A stretch of 64,000 nucleotides of DNA from an uncultured Pelagibacteraceae bacterium (GTDB taxonomy: Bacteria; Pseudomonadota; Alphaproteobacteria; Pelagibacterales; AG-422-B15): contig CACCND010000003.1 in assembly GCA_902547315.1 (NCBI GenBank), positions 62,001-126,000 of the forward strand. The letters are read 5' to 3'. The notes beneath the pieces were generated by a model. It searched no databases. It saw only the letters and a program-made list of their open reading frames with translations, and was not told where the DNA came from. Made by a program: the position numbers and the translations under genes. Positions 51,856-60,739 of this stretch are shown here, one piece after another (the first letter of the stretch is position 1; every line of letters begins with the position of its first letter).

Positions 51856-51858
51856 AAC

Positions 51859-53190
51859 TTAACTTTGTCTTTGTTTTAATTCAGAAAATATTTTTTCATA
51901 AAAGTTACTATCGTACTTATTAAAGTACGTAACTATTATTGCGATAGTTCCGGCAACAGCTGGAAAAATATATCCCATAATAAATAGACCATTCAATGTT
52001 TCTGGGCTTTGATCTATTGCATTTGCCACATAATCTGTGCTTTCAAGAATTACACCAGCAAGCCATGCACTGAAACCAACACTTAATTTAAAAACGAATA
52101 CGTGAGCTGCATTTAGGACTCCTTCAGCACGAAATCCAGATTTCCATTCCCCGTACTCGATTGTATCAGCTATCATTGACCAGGCCATGACACCTGCCAT
52201 ACCAAAACCAATGAAGCCAAAGGTTGCAATAAAAGCTAATAACCAAAAGTTTTCATACCCAGTAATATAATAGATTATTAAATCTGTGATTACATAGAGA
52301 AATGTCCCAATCATGAATAATGTCTTTTTCTCAAACCTATGTTTTACTAAGTTAACTAAATATGCGCCAAACATAATTTGTAAAATCACACCAAGCAAAA
52401 TTGGACTAAAGTAAGCCTCTAATTGCAGATTATATTTAACAAAATAGACAACTGTTAGTTGCTTTATATTATTTGCAACCCAAGTTGTTAAAAGTGCCAG
52501 TATCACGAAATGTAATGGATAATTTTTAAATACCATTTTGGTAACTTTCTTGATACCAATGGTTTCTTCGTATGGTTTTGAATAAACTTCTTTAGTGTTA
52601 AAAAAACACAGAAAGGCAAAAATAGCCCCAAGCACTGCCAAACAACCTACTACAATTGGAAATCCAAACTGTGGTGAGCTAAAAAGTCCAACCAGGGGCA
52701 ATGTAAGAACTGCAACTGCAATTGATCCAGAGCTAGCCCCTAAAAATCTAAAAGATGCGAGTGACGTTCTTTCATCTCTATCTTGTGTCATTGCTGGTAT
52801 GAGCGAACCAACTGGAATAGCAATGATGGTATATAAAGTAGTGAATGTAATGTATGTAAAAAGGGCCCAGTAAAATTTACCCGTTTGTGATAAATCGGGT
52901 GATGTAAAACAAAGAATAATCATTATTAGTGCAGGAACTGATCCAAACAAAATATAAGGTCTAAACTTCCCCCATCTGGTTGATGTATTGTCTGCAATAT
53001 ACCCCATGATTGGATCGGTAAATGCGTCCCAGATTTTTGCTATAAAGAAAACTAAACCAGCATCTGCAGGTGATAATCCAAAAATATCTGTATAAAAAAA
53101 AAGTAAGTAGAAGACAGTCAGTTGCCACATTATATTAATGGCAAAATCACCACCACCGTAAAATAATTTTGATCTAAAACTTAGTTTCAT
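51859..53190 (-). CDS. GPH-family sugar:cation symporter (MelB-like)
   Basis: 443 residues, 12 transmembrane helices. FFYTDIFGLSPADAGLVFFIAKIWDAFTDPIMGYIADNTSTRWGKFRPYILFGSVP (split here in reading, residues 30-90) is the glycoside-pentoside-hexuronide family signature. The cation-binding Asp residues are in helix 2. Imports a galactoside or other glycoside with Na+ or H+. Overlaps the serine hydrolase gene by 4 nt, so it is second in the operon. Confidence 0.92.
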   Translation of the reverse strand: MKLSFRSKLFYGGGDFAINIMWQLTVFYLLFFYTDIFGLSPADAGLVFFIAKIWDAFTDPIMGYIADNTSTRWGKFRPYILFGSVPALIMIILCFTSPDLSQTGKFYWALFTYITFTTLYTIIAIPVGSLIPAMTQDRDERTSLASFRFLGASSGSIAVAVLTLPLVGLFSSPQFGFPIVVGCLAVLGAIFAFLCFFNTKEVYSKPYEETIGIKKVTKMVFKNYPLHFVILALLTTWVANNIKQLTVVYFVKYNLQLEAYFSPILLGVILQIMFGAYLVNLVKHRFEKKTLFMIGTFLYVITDLIIYYITGYENFWLLAFIATFGFIGFGMAGVMAWSMIADTIEYGEWKSGFRAEGVLNAAHVFVFKLSVGFSAWLAGVILESTDYVANAIDQSPETLNGLFIMGYIFPAVAGTIAIIVTYFNKYDSNFYEKIFSELKQRQS

Positions 53191-54329
53191 ACGGTATCAT
53201 ATATTGTTTCAACTAATTTTAACGCCCTCTGATCACCGAGCATGGAACCAGTTAATAAATTCATTGTGTAAGCGCAGCTAATTCCATTTTCAGGATCACC
53301 AAATGCCATAGAACCACCCCAACCGGTATGACCAAATGCCTTACTGCTTTTGCCAAATAATTTACCACCACCGACACTGTAACCCACATGTGACCACTGC
53401 ATAGGTGACTTCATTACATGATCGTCTCCACTTACAGCAGCTGAAGTAAGAGCTTCAAAGGTATTCGATGAAATAAATTTATTTGATAAATGTGATAAGA
53501 AAAAATCATAAATTTTTGCAAGTGACCCTGAATTAGAGTGACAGTTCATAGCTGGAATTTCCGCAAGTCGCCATTCAGCTGTGTTTGCTGTTTTTGTTCT
53601 GTTTGCAGGATTAAGAAACGCAGTAATAAGATACTCATCTACATTTGTCGGATCACTAAAAGCTTTTCTAAGACTTTCAGAACTAATTAGTTCAGCAATA
53701 TTGTCATGATATGCTGAAGGTGTACCTATAAAACATTTTGTTTCAAGAGGACTATTTAGTAACTCCTCCAAGTTCTTACCAACTGATTTATTAGTCACTC
53801 GTTTAATTAATTCACCAACTAAAAAACCAATTGTTTTTGGATGATAACATATTTTTTCATCAGCCTTATGATAGGGCTCTTGTTCTGCTAACAGATCAAC
53901 TACATAATCCCATTTATAAAAATCGGTTTCATCTATGGGCTGTTTCCATCCATACATACCTGCTTGATGAGAGAGTAATGTCTTTACTTTTATATTTTCT
54001 TTTCCACCATTCGCAAATTCAGGCCAGTAGTCAGCAACATTTTTCTCTAAATCTAATTTATTTTCATCAATCAATTTAGCAACAATCATCGCAACAATAC
54101 CCTTACTGGTCGAATGGATGTTCACTATTGTATTTTGGTCCCATTTGTTTTTTTTATCACGATCCCGATAGCCGCCATAAAGGTTAACCAAAACCTCTCC
54201 ATTTTGATAAACGGCAAAAGATGCGCCCACTTCTTCATCATTCTCCAAGTTTTTCTTAAATAATTCATATGTGTTTTCGAACTTTTTATTAAACTCACCC
54301 AATGCTGTTATTTCATTATCTTTAGTCAT
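53187..54329 (-). CDS. Beta-lactamase-fold serine hydrolase (EstB/class C-like esterase)
   Basis: 380 residues. The SxxK motif is STSK (73-76, IHSTSKGIVA). The third motif reads GHTGWGGS, in place of the KTG of penicillin-binding proteins, as in family VIII esterases. No signal peptide, so a cytoplasmic esterase rather than a beta-lactamase is likely. First gene of the galactoside operon, which suggests it removes acyl groups from an imported glycoside. The substrate is inferred. Confidence 0.86.
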   Translation of the reverse strand: MTKDNEITALGEFNKKFENTYELFKKNLENDEEVGASFAVYQNGEVLVNLYGGYRDRDKKNKWDQNTIVNIHSTSKGIVAMIVAKLIDENKLDLEKNVADYWPEFANGGKENIKVKTLLSHQAGMYGWKQPIDETDFYKWDYVVDLLAEQEPYHKADEKICYHPKTIGFLVGELIKRVTNKSVGKNLEELLNSPLETKCFIGTPSAYHDNIAELISSESLRKAFSDPTNVDEYLITAFLNPANRTKTANTAEWRLAEIPAMNCHSNSGSLAKIYDFFLSHLSNKFISSNTFEALTSAAVSGDDHVMKSPMQWSHVGYSVGGGKLFGKSSKAFGHTGWGGSMAFGDPENGISCAYTMNLLTGSMLGDQRALKLVETIYDTV

Positions 54330-54375
54330 TTATAGTGTCATAAGACTATTATTTATATATTCTGCAGTAGATTAT

Positions 54376-55284
54376 ATGACAGAGCAGAATAACAAAACAT
54401 ATTTAATAGGTTTTATACTGGCACTATCTGCTGGTTTGATATGGAGTTTTGGAGCACCTACCGTTAGGTATATGGTAGATGCTCAGGTCTATCAATGGCA
54501 TTACCTTTTTTATAGAGGTATAGTTGTCGCAACAATCTTGTTGATATATTTGCTCTATAACGAAGGTATATCTTTCTATCATAATTTTAATAGAGTTGGA
54601 TCATCTGGTTTATTGGGTGGAGTTGGTCTTGCTGCGGCTTTTATATTTTTTATTTTTGGAATGACTTATACCTCTGCAGCTACCACATTATTTATGATCG
54701 GTACACAACCATTATTTGCCGGTCTCTTTGCATATATCTTTCTAAAAGAAAAAGTTGGTATCGCAACTGCGATTGCATGTTTTGTTTCTTTGTTTGGTAT
54801 CTTTCTAATGGCTTATAACGACTGGTATGCAGGAACTTTTTTAGGTTGGGTATTTGGTTTATTCTGTTCCATTGGATTTGCAATATTTGCGACGACTCTC
54901 AGATGGCAGCCAAACACGCCTAAATTTACAACAATCATTATTGCAGGCATTACTTGCTCACTTTTTTCAATAATTATGATTGTTTTATTTTCAGACAGTT
55001 ACTCAATGCCTATACAAAATATTTTTCTGAGTATGCTTCATGGTACCTTAGTGGGAACTGGTCTTATTCTTCTAAGTTTAGGTGCACGTTACCTTCCTGC
55101 AGCAGAATTTATGTTACTTTCTTTAACTGAAGTTGTGGGTGGGGTCATCTGGTGTTGGATACCTCTATTTGGAGTAAACGAAGTACCTTCAAACATAACT
55201 TTAATGGGCGGCTTGATCATAATTATTGCAATTAGTTTTTATGCTTTAGGATCTTCAAAAAAATCTACACCTCCCACACTATAG
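54376..55284 (+). CDS. EamA/DMT family transporter
   Basis: 302 residues from ATG at 54376 (MTEQNNKTYLIGF...). A longer in-frame start at 54271 would overlap the divergent serine hydrolase. Ten helices in two EamA repeats, with SAATTLFMIGTQPLFAGLFAYIFLKEKV in repeat one and LLSLTEVVGGVIWCWIPLFGVNEV in repeat two. Metabolite exporter of unknown substrate. 6 nt before the Fe-alcohol dehydrogenase. A second member of this family lies at 26 kb. Confidence 0.87.
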   Translation: MTEQNNKTYLIGFILALSAGLIWSFGAPTVRYMVDAQVYQWHYLFYRGIVVATILLIYLLYNEGISFYHNFNRVGSSGLLGGVGLAAAFIFFIFGMTYTSAATTLFMIGTQPLFAGLFAYIFLKEKVGIATAIACFVSLFGIFLMAYNDWYAGTFLGWVFGLFCSIGFAIFATTLRWQPNTPKFTTIIIAGITCSLFSIIMIVLFSDSYSMPIQNIFLSMLHGTLVGTGLILLSLGARYLPAAEFMLLSLTEVVGGVIWCWIPLFGVNEVPSNITLMGGLIIIIAISFYALGSSKKSTPPTL

Positions 55285-55290
55285 AAAAGT

Positions 55291-56454
55291 ATGAGTGAAA
55301 TTGAAAATGTAAATTGGCATTATCCTACCCCAATATGGTTCGGTTTAGACCGTTCTTTAGAGATTGCAAATGCGTTAGAGTCTCTCAACATGCAAAATCC
55401 TCTACTCGTCACAGATCCTGATTTTTCAACTAATAAAAACTTTACAAAAATTGTTGAATTATTAAAAAATAACAAAATTAAACACTCAATATTTTCAAAT
55501 ATAAAAGGCAATCCAACAGGCAAGAACGTAATGAACGGCGTTGAACATTTTTTGTCTAACAATAACGATGGTATAATAGCGATTGGTGGAGGCAGTTCTC
55601 TTGATGCTGGTAAAGCAATTGCATTTATGACAAAACAAAAGGAAAACCTTTGGTTTTTCGAAGATATTGGGGATAATTGGAGAAGGGCAATTACAGATCA
55701 ACTTCCAAAAGTAATTGCGATACCAACAACGGCTGGGACAGGTTCTGAAACAGGCCGCGCATCACTTATTTTAGACGAAAGTGACAAGACAAAAAAAATA
55801 ATATTTCATCCCTCGTTCTTACCAGACCTTGTAATACTTGATCCAAAATTAACTTTATCTCTTCCACCTCATCTCACAGCTGCGACAGGTATGGATGCTT
55901 TAGCCCATTGTTTAGAGGCATATTGTGCTAGAGGTTTTCATCCTATGGCGGATGGCATTGCACTAGAAGGGATGAAGAACGTGAAAGATAGTCTTCTAAG
56001 TGCTTATAAAAATCCAGATGATATATTTGCAAGATCAAAAATGTTAGTAACATCATCAATGGGATCAACTGCATTTCAAAAAGGACTAGGAGCAATACAT
56101 TCTCTTTCTCATCCTATAAATGCAGTTAATGATATTCATCACGGTCTTTCAAATGCAATATTTATGCCATATGTACTTAAGTTTAACGAACCGATTATAA
56201 ATCAGAGGATACAACTATTAACAAAATACTTAGAATTAGAAAATTCTACATTTGATGGATTTCTGTCTTGGATATTGAAGCTAAGAGATGAACTCGCTAT
56301 CCCTCATACACTGAAGGAGCTTAATCAAGAATTTGATTTTGAGCAACTTAGTGAAATGGCCCTGAAAGATCCATCCACTGGACCAAACCCACGCGATATA
56401 AGTTTTGATGAAATGAAGCAACTTTACATTAACTCATATGAGGGTATCCTATAA
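55291..56454 (+). CDS. Iron-containing alcohol dehydrogenase (group III)
   Basis: 387 residues. NAD loop IAIGGGSSLDAGKAI (about 91-105), IPTTAGTGSE, and metal ligands in MDALAHCLEAY and HSLSHPINAVNDIHHG. It reduces an aldehyde or oxidises an alcohol with NAD(P). The second His-rich motif is that of general group III enzymes rather than maleylacetate reductases. Between an exporter and a dienelactone-hydrolase-like gene (2-nt gap). Confidence 0.92.
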   Translation: MSEIENVNWHYPTPIWFGLDRSLEIANALESLNMQNPLLVTDPDFSTNKNFTKIVELLKNNKIKHSIFSNIKGNPTGKNVMNGVEHFLSNNNDGIIAIGGGSSLDAGKAIAFMTKQKENLWFFEDIGDNWRRAITDQLPKVIAIPTTAGTGSETGRASLILDESDKTKKIIFHPSFLPDLVILDPKLTLSLPPHLTAATGMDALAHCLEAYCARGFHPMADGIALEGMKNVKDSLLSAYKNPDDIFARSKMLVTSSMGSTAFQKGLGAIHSLSHPINAVNDIHHGLSNAIFMPYVLKFNEPIINQRIQLLTKYLELENSTFDGFLSWILKLRDELAIPHTLKELNQEFDFEQLSEMALKDPSTGPNPRDISFDEMKQLYINSYEGIL

Positions 56455-56456
56455 GT

Positions 56457-57197
56457 ATGATCAAAACAGAAAAAATAGTTTATGGTTCTGCTAATTCTAG
56501 TGTGCAATTTGAAGGATCAATTAGTTATGAAGATAGTTTTGATACACCAAGACCAGGTGTGCTTGTATGTCATGCTTATGGAGGCCATTCTGATTTTGAC
56601 ATTAAGAAATCAGAACAACTGGCTGAGCTCGGGTACTTCGCATTTGCTATGGATTTATATGGCCAGGGAAGAAGAGGTTCAAATCCCCAGGAGTCAATGG
56701 AGTTGATGAATGAATTTAATTCTGACCGAGTATTGCTTCAAAAAAGAATGATCGATGCTTTTGAAACTCTCAAGAATTTTGACAAAGTTGATGAAAACAA
56801 AACTGGAGCAATTGGTTTTTGTTTTGGAGGAAAATGTGCACTTGATTTGGCTAGGGCAGGCGAAGATGTGAAAGGAGTTGTTAGTTTTCATGGATTATAT
56901 GATGCACCAACGGCAAGTTCAGGAAAGCAATTAAAAGGAACAATACAAATCGATTCATCGATTTTAATTTTACATGGATACGATGATCCCATGGCTACTC
57001 CACAAAATATGATTGATTTAGCTGATGAATTAAATTCAAAAAAAGCAAATTGGCAAATTCATGCTTACGGTAATGTTGGGCATGCTTTCACAAATCCTGA
57101 AGCTAATGATCGAAACTCAGGATTATTTTATGATGCATATGCCGATCAACATTCATGGCGAGAGATGTCTAATTTTTTTGAAAAAATTTTTTCTTGA
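56457..57197 (+). CDS. Dienelactone hydrolase family protein
   Basis: 246 residues, alpha/beta-hydrolase. Nucleophile Cys122 in GFCFGGK (the GxCxGG motif of dienelactone hydrolases), Asp in LHGYDDPMATP, His in GNVGHAFTNP. It hydrolyses an ester or lactone. The physiological substrate of most family members is unknown. Last gene of the exporter-ADH-hydrolase group. Ends 5 nt from the convergent MarR-like gene. Confidence 0.9.
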   Translation: MIKTEKIVYGSANSSVQFEGSISYEDSFDTPRPGVLVCHAYGGHSDFDIKKSEQLAELGYFAFAMDLYGQGRRGSNPQESMELMNEFNSDRVLLQKRMIDAFETLKNFDKVDENKTGAIGFCFGGKCALDLARAGEDVKGVVSFHGLYDAPTASSGKQLKGTIQIDSSILILHGYDDPMATPQNMIDLADELNSKKANWQIHAYGNVGHAFTNPEANDRNSGLFYDAYADQHSWREMSNFFEKIFS

Positions 57198-57202
57198 AAT
57201 TA

Positions 57203-57559
57203 TTATTCGGACTTCCAATTGATATTTTTCATTGAATTAAGATAATTTTTAAATTCTTTTATCAATTCTGAACTTGGTTTCACTGTTTTTCGTCTTTTAT
57301 CGGTCTCTGTTTTCTCTAAATGTATGAAACCTCTGTCACAAGCCTCATTAATCATCATAGATGACTTAGGCCGAGATGTATGAAAGAGCTTTGTCTTTAA
57401 TTCTTCAACACATAGCTTTTCTTTATTTTGATGGGCTGACATTACAATGAGCATCATATGATAATGAGATGAGGTCTTTCTGAAAAAGTGCTTACTTGAG
57501 CGGTGTGACATTCCCATTTGTTCTTCCCAAAATCTTAGGAGTGAATTTGTTGCGCTCAT
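57203..57559 (-). CDS. Short MarR-like winged-helix protein
   Basis: 118 residues. Winged-helix layout: CVEELKTKLFHTSRPKSSMMINEACDRGFIHLEKTETDKRRKTVKPS contains recognition helix and basic wing, followed by SELIKEF as in the protein at 1564-1941. The N-terminal part has a His-rich helix (SSKHFFRKTSSHYHMM). Probable DNA-binding regulator. Lies 59 nt after the sulfatase gene on the same strand, so it could be the tail of that operon or have its own start. A 14-bp AT palindrome (57600-57613) lies in the gap. Confidence 0.72.
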   Translation of the reverse strand: MSATNSLLRFWEEQMGMSHRSSKHFFRKTSSHYHMMLIVMSAHQNKEKLCVEELKTKLFHTSRPKSSMMINEACDRGFIHLEKTETDKRRKTVKPSSELIKEFKNYLNSMKNINWKSE

Positions 57560-57618
57560 ATAGAAAAATTTTACAGCAAATAGAGCGATCGTCTAATTAA
57601 ATTTTATAAAATTACTAT

Positions 57619-59292
57619 TTAATTATCCCAATAAGTGAACTCATCGCCATCTTGAAATGTATACCCATTGTGCTTATCAATTAATATAGGAGCAGACATT
57701 GTGTTATCATATAGTGGAGGAGGTTGAACCTTTTTATGATCACTTAATAGTCTTTTCAGCTCTTCAACTTTCAACGTCATTTCGCTTGCAAGATTAATTC
57801 TCTCATAGGGGTCACTCTCAACATTAAACAACCAGTCTTTACCAGTTCGGTGATCAGTAATGAGCTTCCAATTTTCATGAAGAACAGTTTGGAGGCGACC
57901 TTGTAGCCAATATAGTGTTTCATGCGGCATGTCTGAATTGTGATTTTGTAAAAAGGTCAATAAGTTTACTCCATCAATGATTCTATCATCTGGTAATTCC
58001 GCTCCGGCTGCAGCAGCAAATGTTGGTAAAATATCATTTGCGTGAATAGGAGCGTTAAATTCTATTCCTGGTTCAATTTTATTTGGCCACTTAGCCATAA
58101 AAGGGACATGCAAACCACCTTCGAAATGAGTTAGTTTCCATCCACGATAAGGTTTATTGATATCAGATAAATGAATATAGTTAGCTCCACCGTTATCGCT
58201 GGTTAATACAATTAATGTATTATCTGTTAGATTATTCTTTTCAAGTGTATCTAATATTCTGCCAACACTCCTATCAAGAGCTTTTAACATTGCAGAATAT
58301 ACTTTTAATTCTTCACTGGATTCACCCTCAATATGGTGAAAATGATCGTAGTCGTCTCTAAGAGCTTGAAGTGGATTATGGGGCGCAAAGTGAGATAGGT
58401 ATAAAAAGAAGGGCCTGTTCTTATTTTTTTCAATAACTTTAATTGCTTCATCTGTGTAGTAGTCAGTAATATATCCACGAGGTTCAAATGGTTCACCCTT
58501 ATTATTTCGTGCAGCGTATTGAGTACTGGCCCAAACCATCTCGTCAATAATTTCCCCAGTTCTAGCATTTACAACATCTGGATGATTCTCTGGAAGATAA
58601 AGTCCGCCCATTAATTGAAGGCTGTCGTCAAATCCCTGATCAGTTGGACTATAACCTGGAGCGGTTCCAAGATGCCACTTTCCAATTATTGCACTGTAAT
58701 ATCCTTCATTTTTTAGTACCTCTGGAATAGTTATTTCGCTAGATGGCATGCCTGGGTATCCAATATTACCATCATTATCTAAAGCAGTGAGTTCAGCTTC
58801 ATCATCAAAAATTATAGACAACCCCGTATCGTTTAATTCTTCACCCCATTTTGCAATAGTAATGAGTGATTTAAATGCAGGGGTAAATTCAAATCCAAAT
58901 CTTGTTGAATAGCGACCAGTCATAATTGAAGCACGTGAAGGAGAGCAGCTTGCACTTGCCGCATAACCATTATTAAATTTTATGCCTTCTAAACCAATAC
59001 GATCTATGTTTGGTGTCATTAAACTGCCATCCCCAGCACCGCCATTATAAAGCGATACATCATTGAAGCCTAAATCATCAGCCAGTATTAAAATTATGTT
59101 TGGTTTATTAGCTAAGGCAGGATCTTTTTCTGATGGCCCGTCTGGCCAAATTACCTCACGGTTTTCAGCAACTGGTCTTGTGAACTCAAATATAGTTGGT
59201 AGTGACCAAAGAAATATTTGAAGTTTGTATGCCCATAGGATTAAAGCAAGAATAAAAATAAAAAAAACTGAAAGAGATATTTTTTTTATCAT
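57619..59292 (-). CDS. Membrane-anchored type I sulfatase
   Basis: 557 residues. N-terminal transmembrane anchor (about 5-22), then the sulfatase fold: metal Asp72-Asp73 in ILADDLGFND, and CSPSR (116-120), where Cys116 is the residue converted to formylglycine. GKWHLG, FLYLSHFAPHNPL and TSDNGG are also present. It releases sulfate from organic esters, here facing the periplasm. A formylglycine-generating enzyme or anaerobic maturase is not in the window. Last in an operon (1-nt overlap with the MBL gene). Confidence 0.92.
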   Translation of the reverse strand: MIKKISLSVFFIFILALILWAYKLQIFLWSLPTIFEFTRPVAENREVIWPDGPSEKDPALANKPNIILILADDLGFNDVSLYNGGAGDGSLMTPNIDRIGLEGIKFNNGYAASASCSPSRASIMTGRYSTRFGFEFTPAFKSLITIAKWGEELNDTGLSIIFDDEAELTALDNDGNIGYPGMPSSEITIPEVLKNEGYYSAIIGKWHLGTAPGYSPTDQGFDDSLQLMGGLYLPENHPDVVNARTGEIIDEMVWASTQYAARNNKGEPFEPRGYITDYYTDEAIKVIEKNKNRPFFLYLSHFAPHNPLQALRDDYDHFHHIEGESSEELKVYSAMLKALDRSVGRILDTLEKNNLTDNTLIVLTSDNGGANYIHLSDINKPYRGWKLTHFEGGLHVPFMAKWPNKIEPGIEFNAPIHANDILPTFAAAAGAELPDDRIIDGVNLLTFLQNHNSDMPHETLYWLQGRLQTVLHENWKLITDHRTGKDWLFNVESDPYERINLASEMTLKVEELKRLLSDHKKVQPPPLYDNTMSAPILIDKHNGYTFQDGDEFTYWDN

Positions 59293-60359
59293 TAATCAAT
59301 ATTTGTAATTGTAATATCCTCTGAATTAACTGGTAAAATTGCTATAGTACCATCATCAGCTAATGTCCAGTTATCAGGTCGAACTTCGCTTACCCCTTTT
59401 ACGAAAATTATTTTAGAAATAAAACTATCAGGAGCTGGTATCAGGTGATAAAAAATTAACTCTTTTACATTTGCCTCATTTGCAGCTTGTGCAGCTTCGA
59501 CAGGTGATGCGTGGTATCCCTGGATATCATAAAAAACTCGTGAAATTTGAGGCTGTATAATCTCGGATATATCCTCAGCTCTACCTATCATATTATATGA
59601 CAAAGCATCATGAAAAAGTAAGTCAGCATTTTTTGATTGTTCAATCAAATTTGTGCTGTAATCCGTATCCCCACTAATTACGATTGATCTTCCCTTATAA
59701 TCAAAGCGAAATCCCATTGAGGGATAAACAGGCAGATGTTCAACTTCAAATGCTGTTATCTTCAAACTGCCATCATCAAAAATTACTGGACTATTTAAAT
59801 CTATAATTTTTGTATCAAAGCCGGCAATATCAGATGGTGCTACTTCCTCTCCATGGTGTAGCGTTCTCCATTCATAATCAAGCTCGTAAGCCCTTGTTAT
59901 CCCTTCAGTAACTAATTGCGTTCCCTCTGGACCATAGACAGGAAGTTTTCCTTCTCTATTTTGAGTTACCCATGAATAAAGATGAAAATCAGCCAAATCA
60001 GAAATATGGTCTGAGTGCAGGTGAGTAAACAGTACGGCATCTAAATTACCAAGATCTATCTGCCAGTTCATCAAATTTTGTCTACTTCCATCACCAGTAT
60101 CCACTATAAACATATGGTCAGGTGTCTTTATCATGATACATGGCTCAGCTCGTCCTTTACCAGGCAATGGACCTCGAGATCCGCAGACAAGCCCAATTAT
60201 ATAATCACCTTCAAAGGTAACCAATTTATCTTGATTATTTAATTGAGATTCAAAAATTAAGTCGATAAAGAAATTTTGAACTGATGTATTTCTTATTCCA
60301 AAGAACCCAACAACAAAAATTAAGATCGCAACTATTAATAAATAATAGATTTTCCTCAT
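59292..60359 (-). CDS. Membrane-anchored metallo-beta-lactamase-fold hydrolase (AtsA/RNase Z-like)
   Basis: 355 residues. One N-terminal transmembrane helix (5-21), then LVCGSRGPLPGKGRAEPCIMI (57-77) typical of the arylsulfatase AtsA/RNase Z-like subgroup, HLHSDH (113-118) and the downstream metal ligands (SGDTDYS, YHASPVEAAQ). Two metals hydrolyse a phosphoester, sulfate ester or lactone. Anchor places it in the periplasm, so tRNA processing is ruled out. Overlaps the sulfatase gene by 1 nt and follows the 4-TM gene by 2 nt. Confidence 0.9.
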   Translation of the reverse strand: MRKIYYLLIVAILIFVVGFFGIRNTSVQNFFIDLIFESQLNNQDKLVTFEGDYIIGLVCGSRGPLPGKGRAEPCIMIKTPDHMFIVDTGDGSRQNLMNWQIDLGNLDAVLFTHLHSDHISDLADFHLYSWVTQNREGKLPVYGPEGTQLVTEGITRAYELDYEWRTLHHGEEVAPSDIAGFDTKIIDLNSPVIFDDGSLKITAFEVEHLPVYPSMGFRFDYKGRSIVISGDTDYSTNLIEQSKNADLLFHDALSYNMIGRAEDISEIIQPQISRVFYDIQGYHASPVEAAQAANEANVKELIFYHLIPAPDSFISKIIFVKGVSEVRPDNWTLADDGTIAILPVNSEDITITNID

Positions 60360-60361
60360 AG

Positions 60362-60739
60362 TTAATTATCAGAAACCTTTCTGGATGTAATAAGCAATAT
60401 TGCAACAAGAACAATTTCAATTACAATAAATTGTGTTGCAAAAGTTGCATCATGTGCTGCCCACGATATAATTCTAAATATTGCTGTAACACTTAAAAGC
60501 ATTGCAGGAGCATAAAACCAGATATTTTTTAGAGTATAAGCTGCAAGTATCATCATCAAACCAATGCAAAAGAAATAACTTCCAACATCGCCAATAAGAC
60601 TACTTCGACCTAATCCTTCAGGAATTACTAATATGCCAAAATTTGCTCCAGCATCGTAAGGGGATATTATCCAAGCAAGACCAAGTACGATAAATATAAA
60701 TCCGTTTATTGTATTAAGAATAATTAAAAATTTATTCAT
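60362..60739 (-). CDS. Four-helix membrane protein of unknown function
   Basis: 125 residues with four transmembrane helices (about 5-25, 48-67, 72-92, 98-118), a layout seen in DUF4345/DoxX-like small proteins. I recognise no firm family. Overlaps the DJ-1-like gene by 4 nt and precedes the MBL gene by 2 nt, so it is co-translated with them. It may be a membrane partner of the anchored enzymes. Confidence 0.72.
   Translation of the reverse strand: MNKFLIILNTINGFIFIVLGLAWIISPYDAGANFGILVIPEGLGRSSLIGDVGSYFFCIGLMMILAAYTLKNIWFYAPAMLLSVTAIFRIISWAAHDATFATQFIVIEIVLVAILLITSRKVSDN

Noticed and set aside
55291-57197. Fe-ADH plus dienelactone hydrolase as a chlorocatechol/hydroxyquinol lower pathway
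   Set aside because: The ADH has the general group III metal motifs rather than those of maleylacetate reductase, and no ring-cleavage dioxygenase or cycloisomerase is nearby.
57600-57613. 14-bp AT palindrome before the second MarR-like gene
   Set aside because: All A/T and expected by chance in such DNA. No second copy seen to support an operator.
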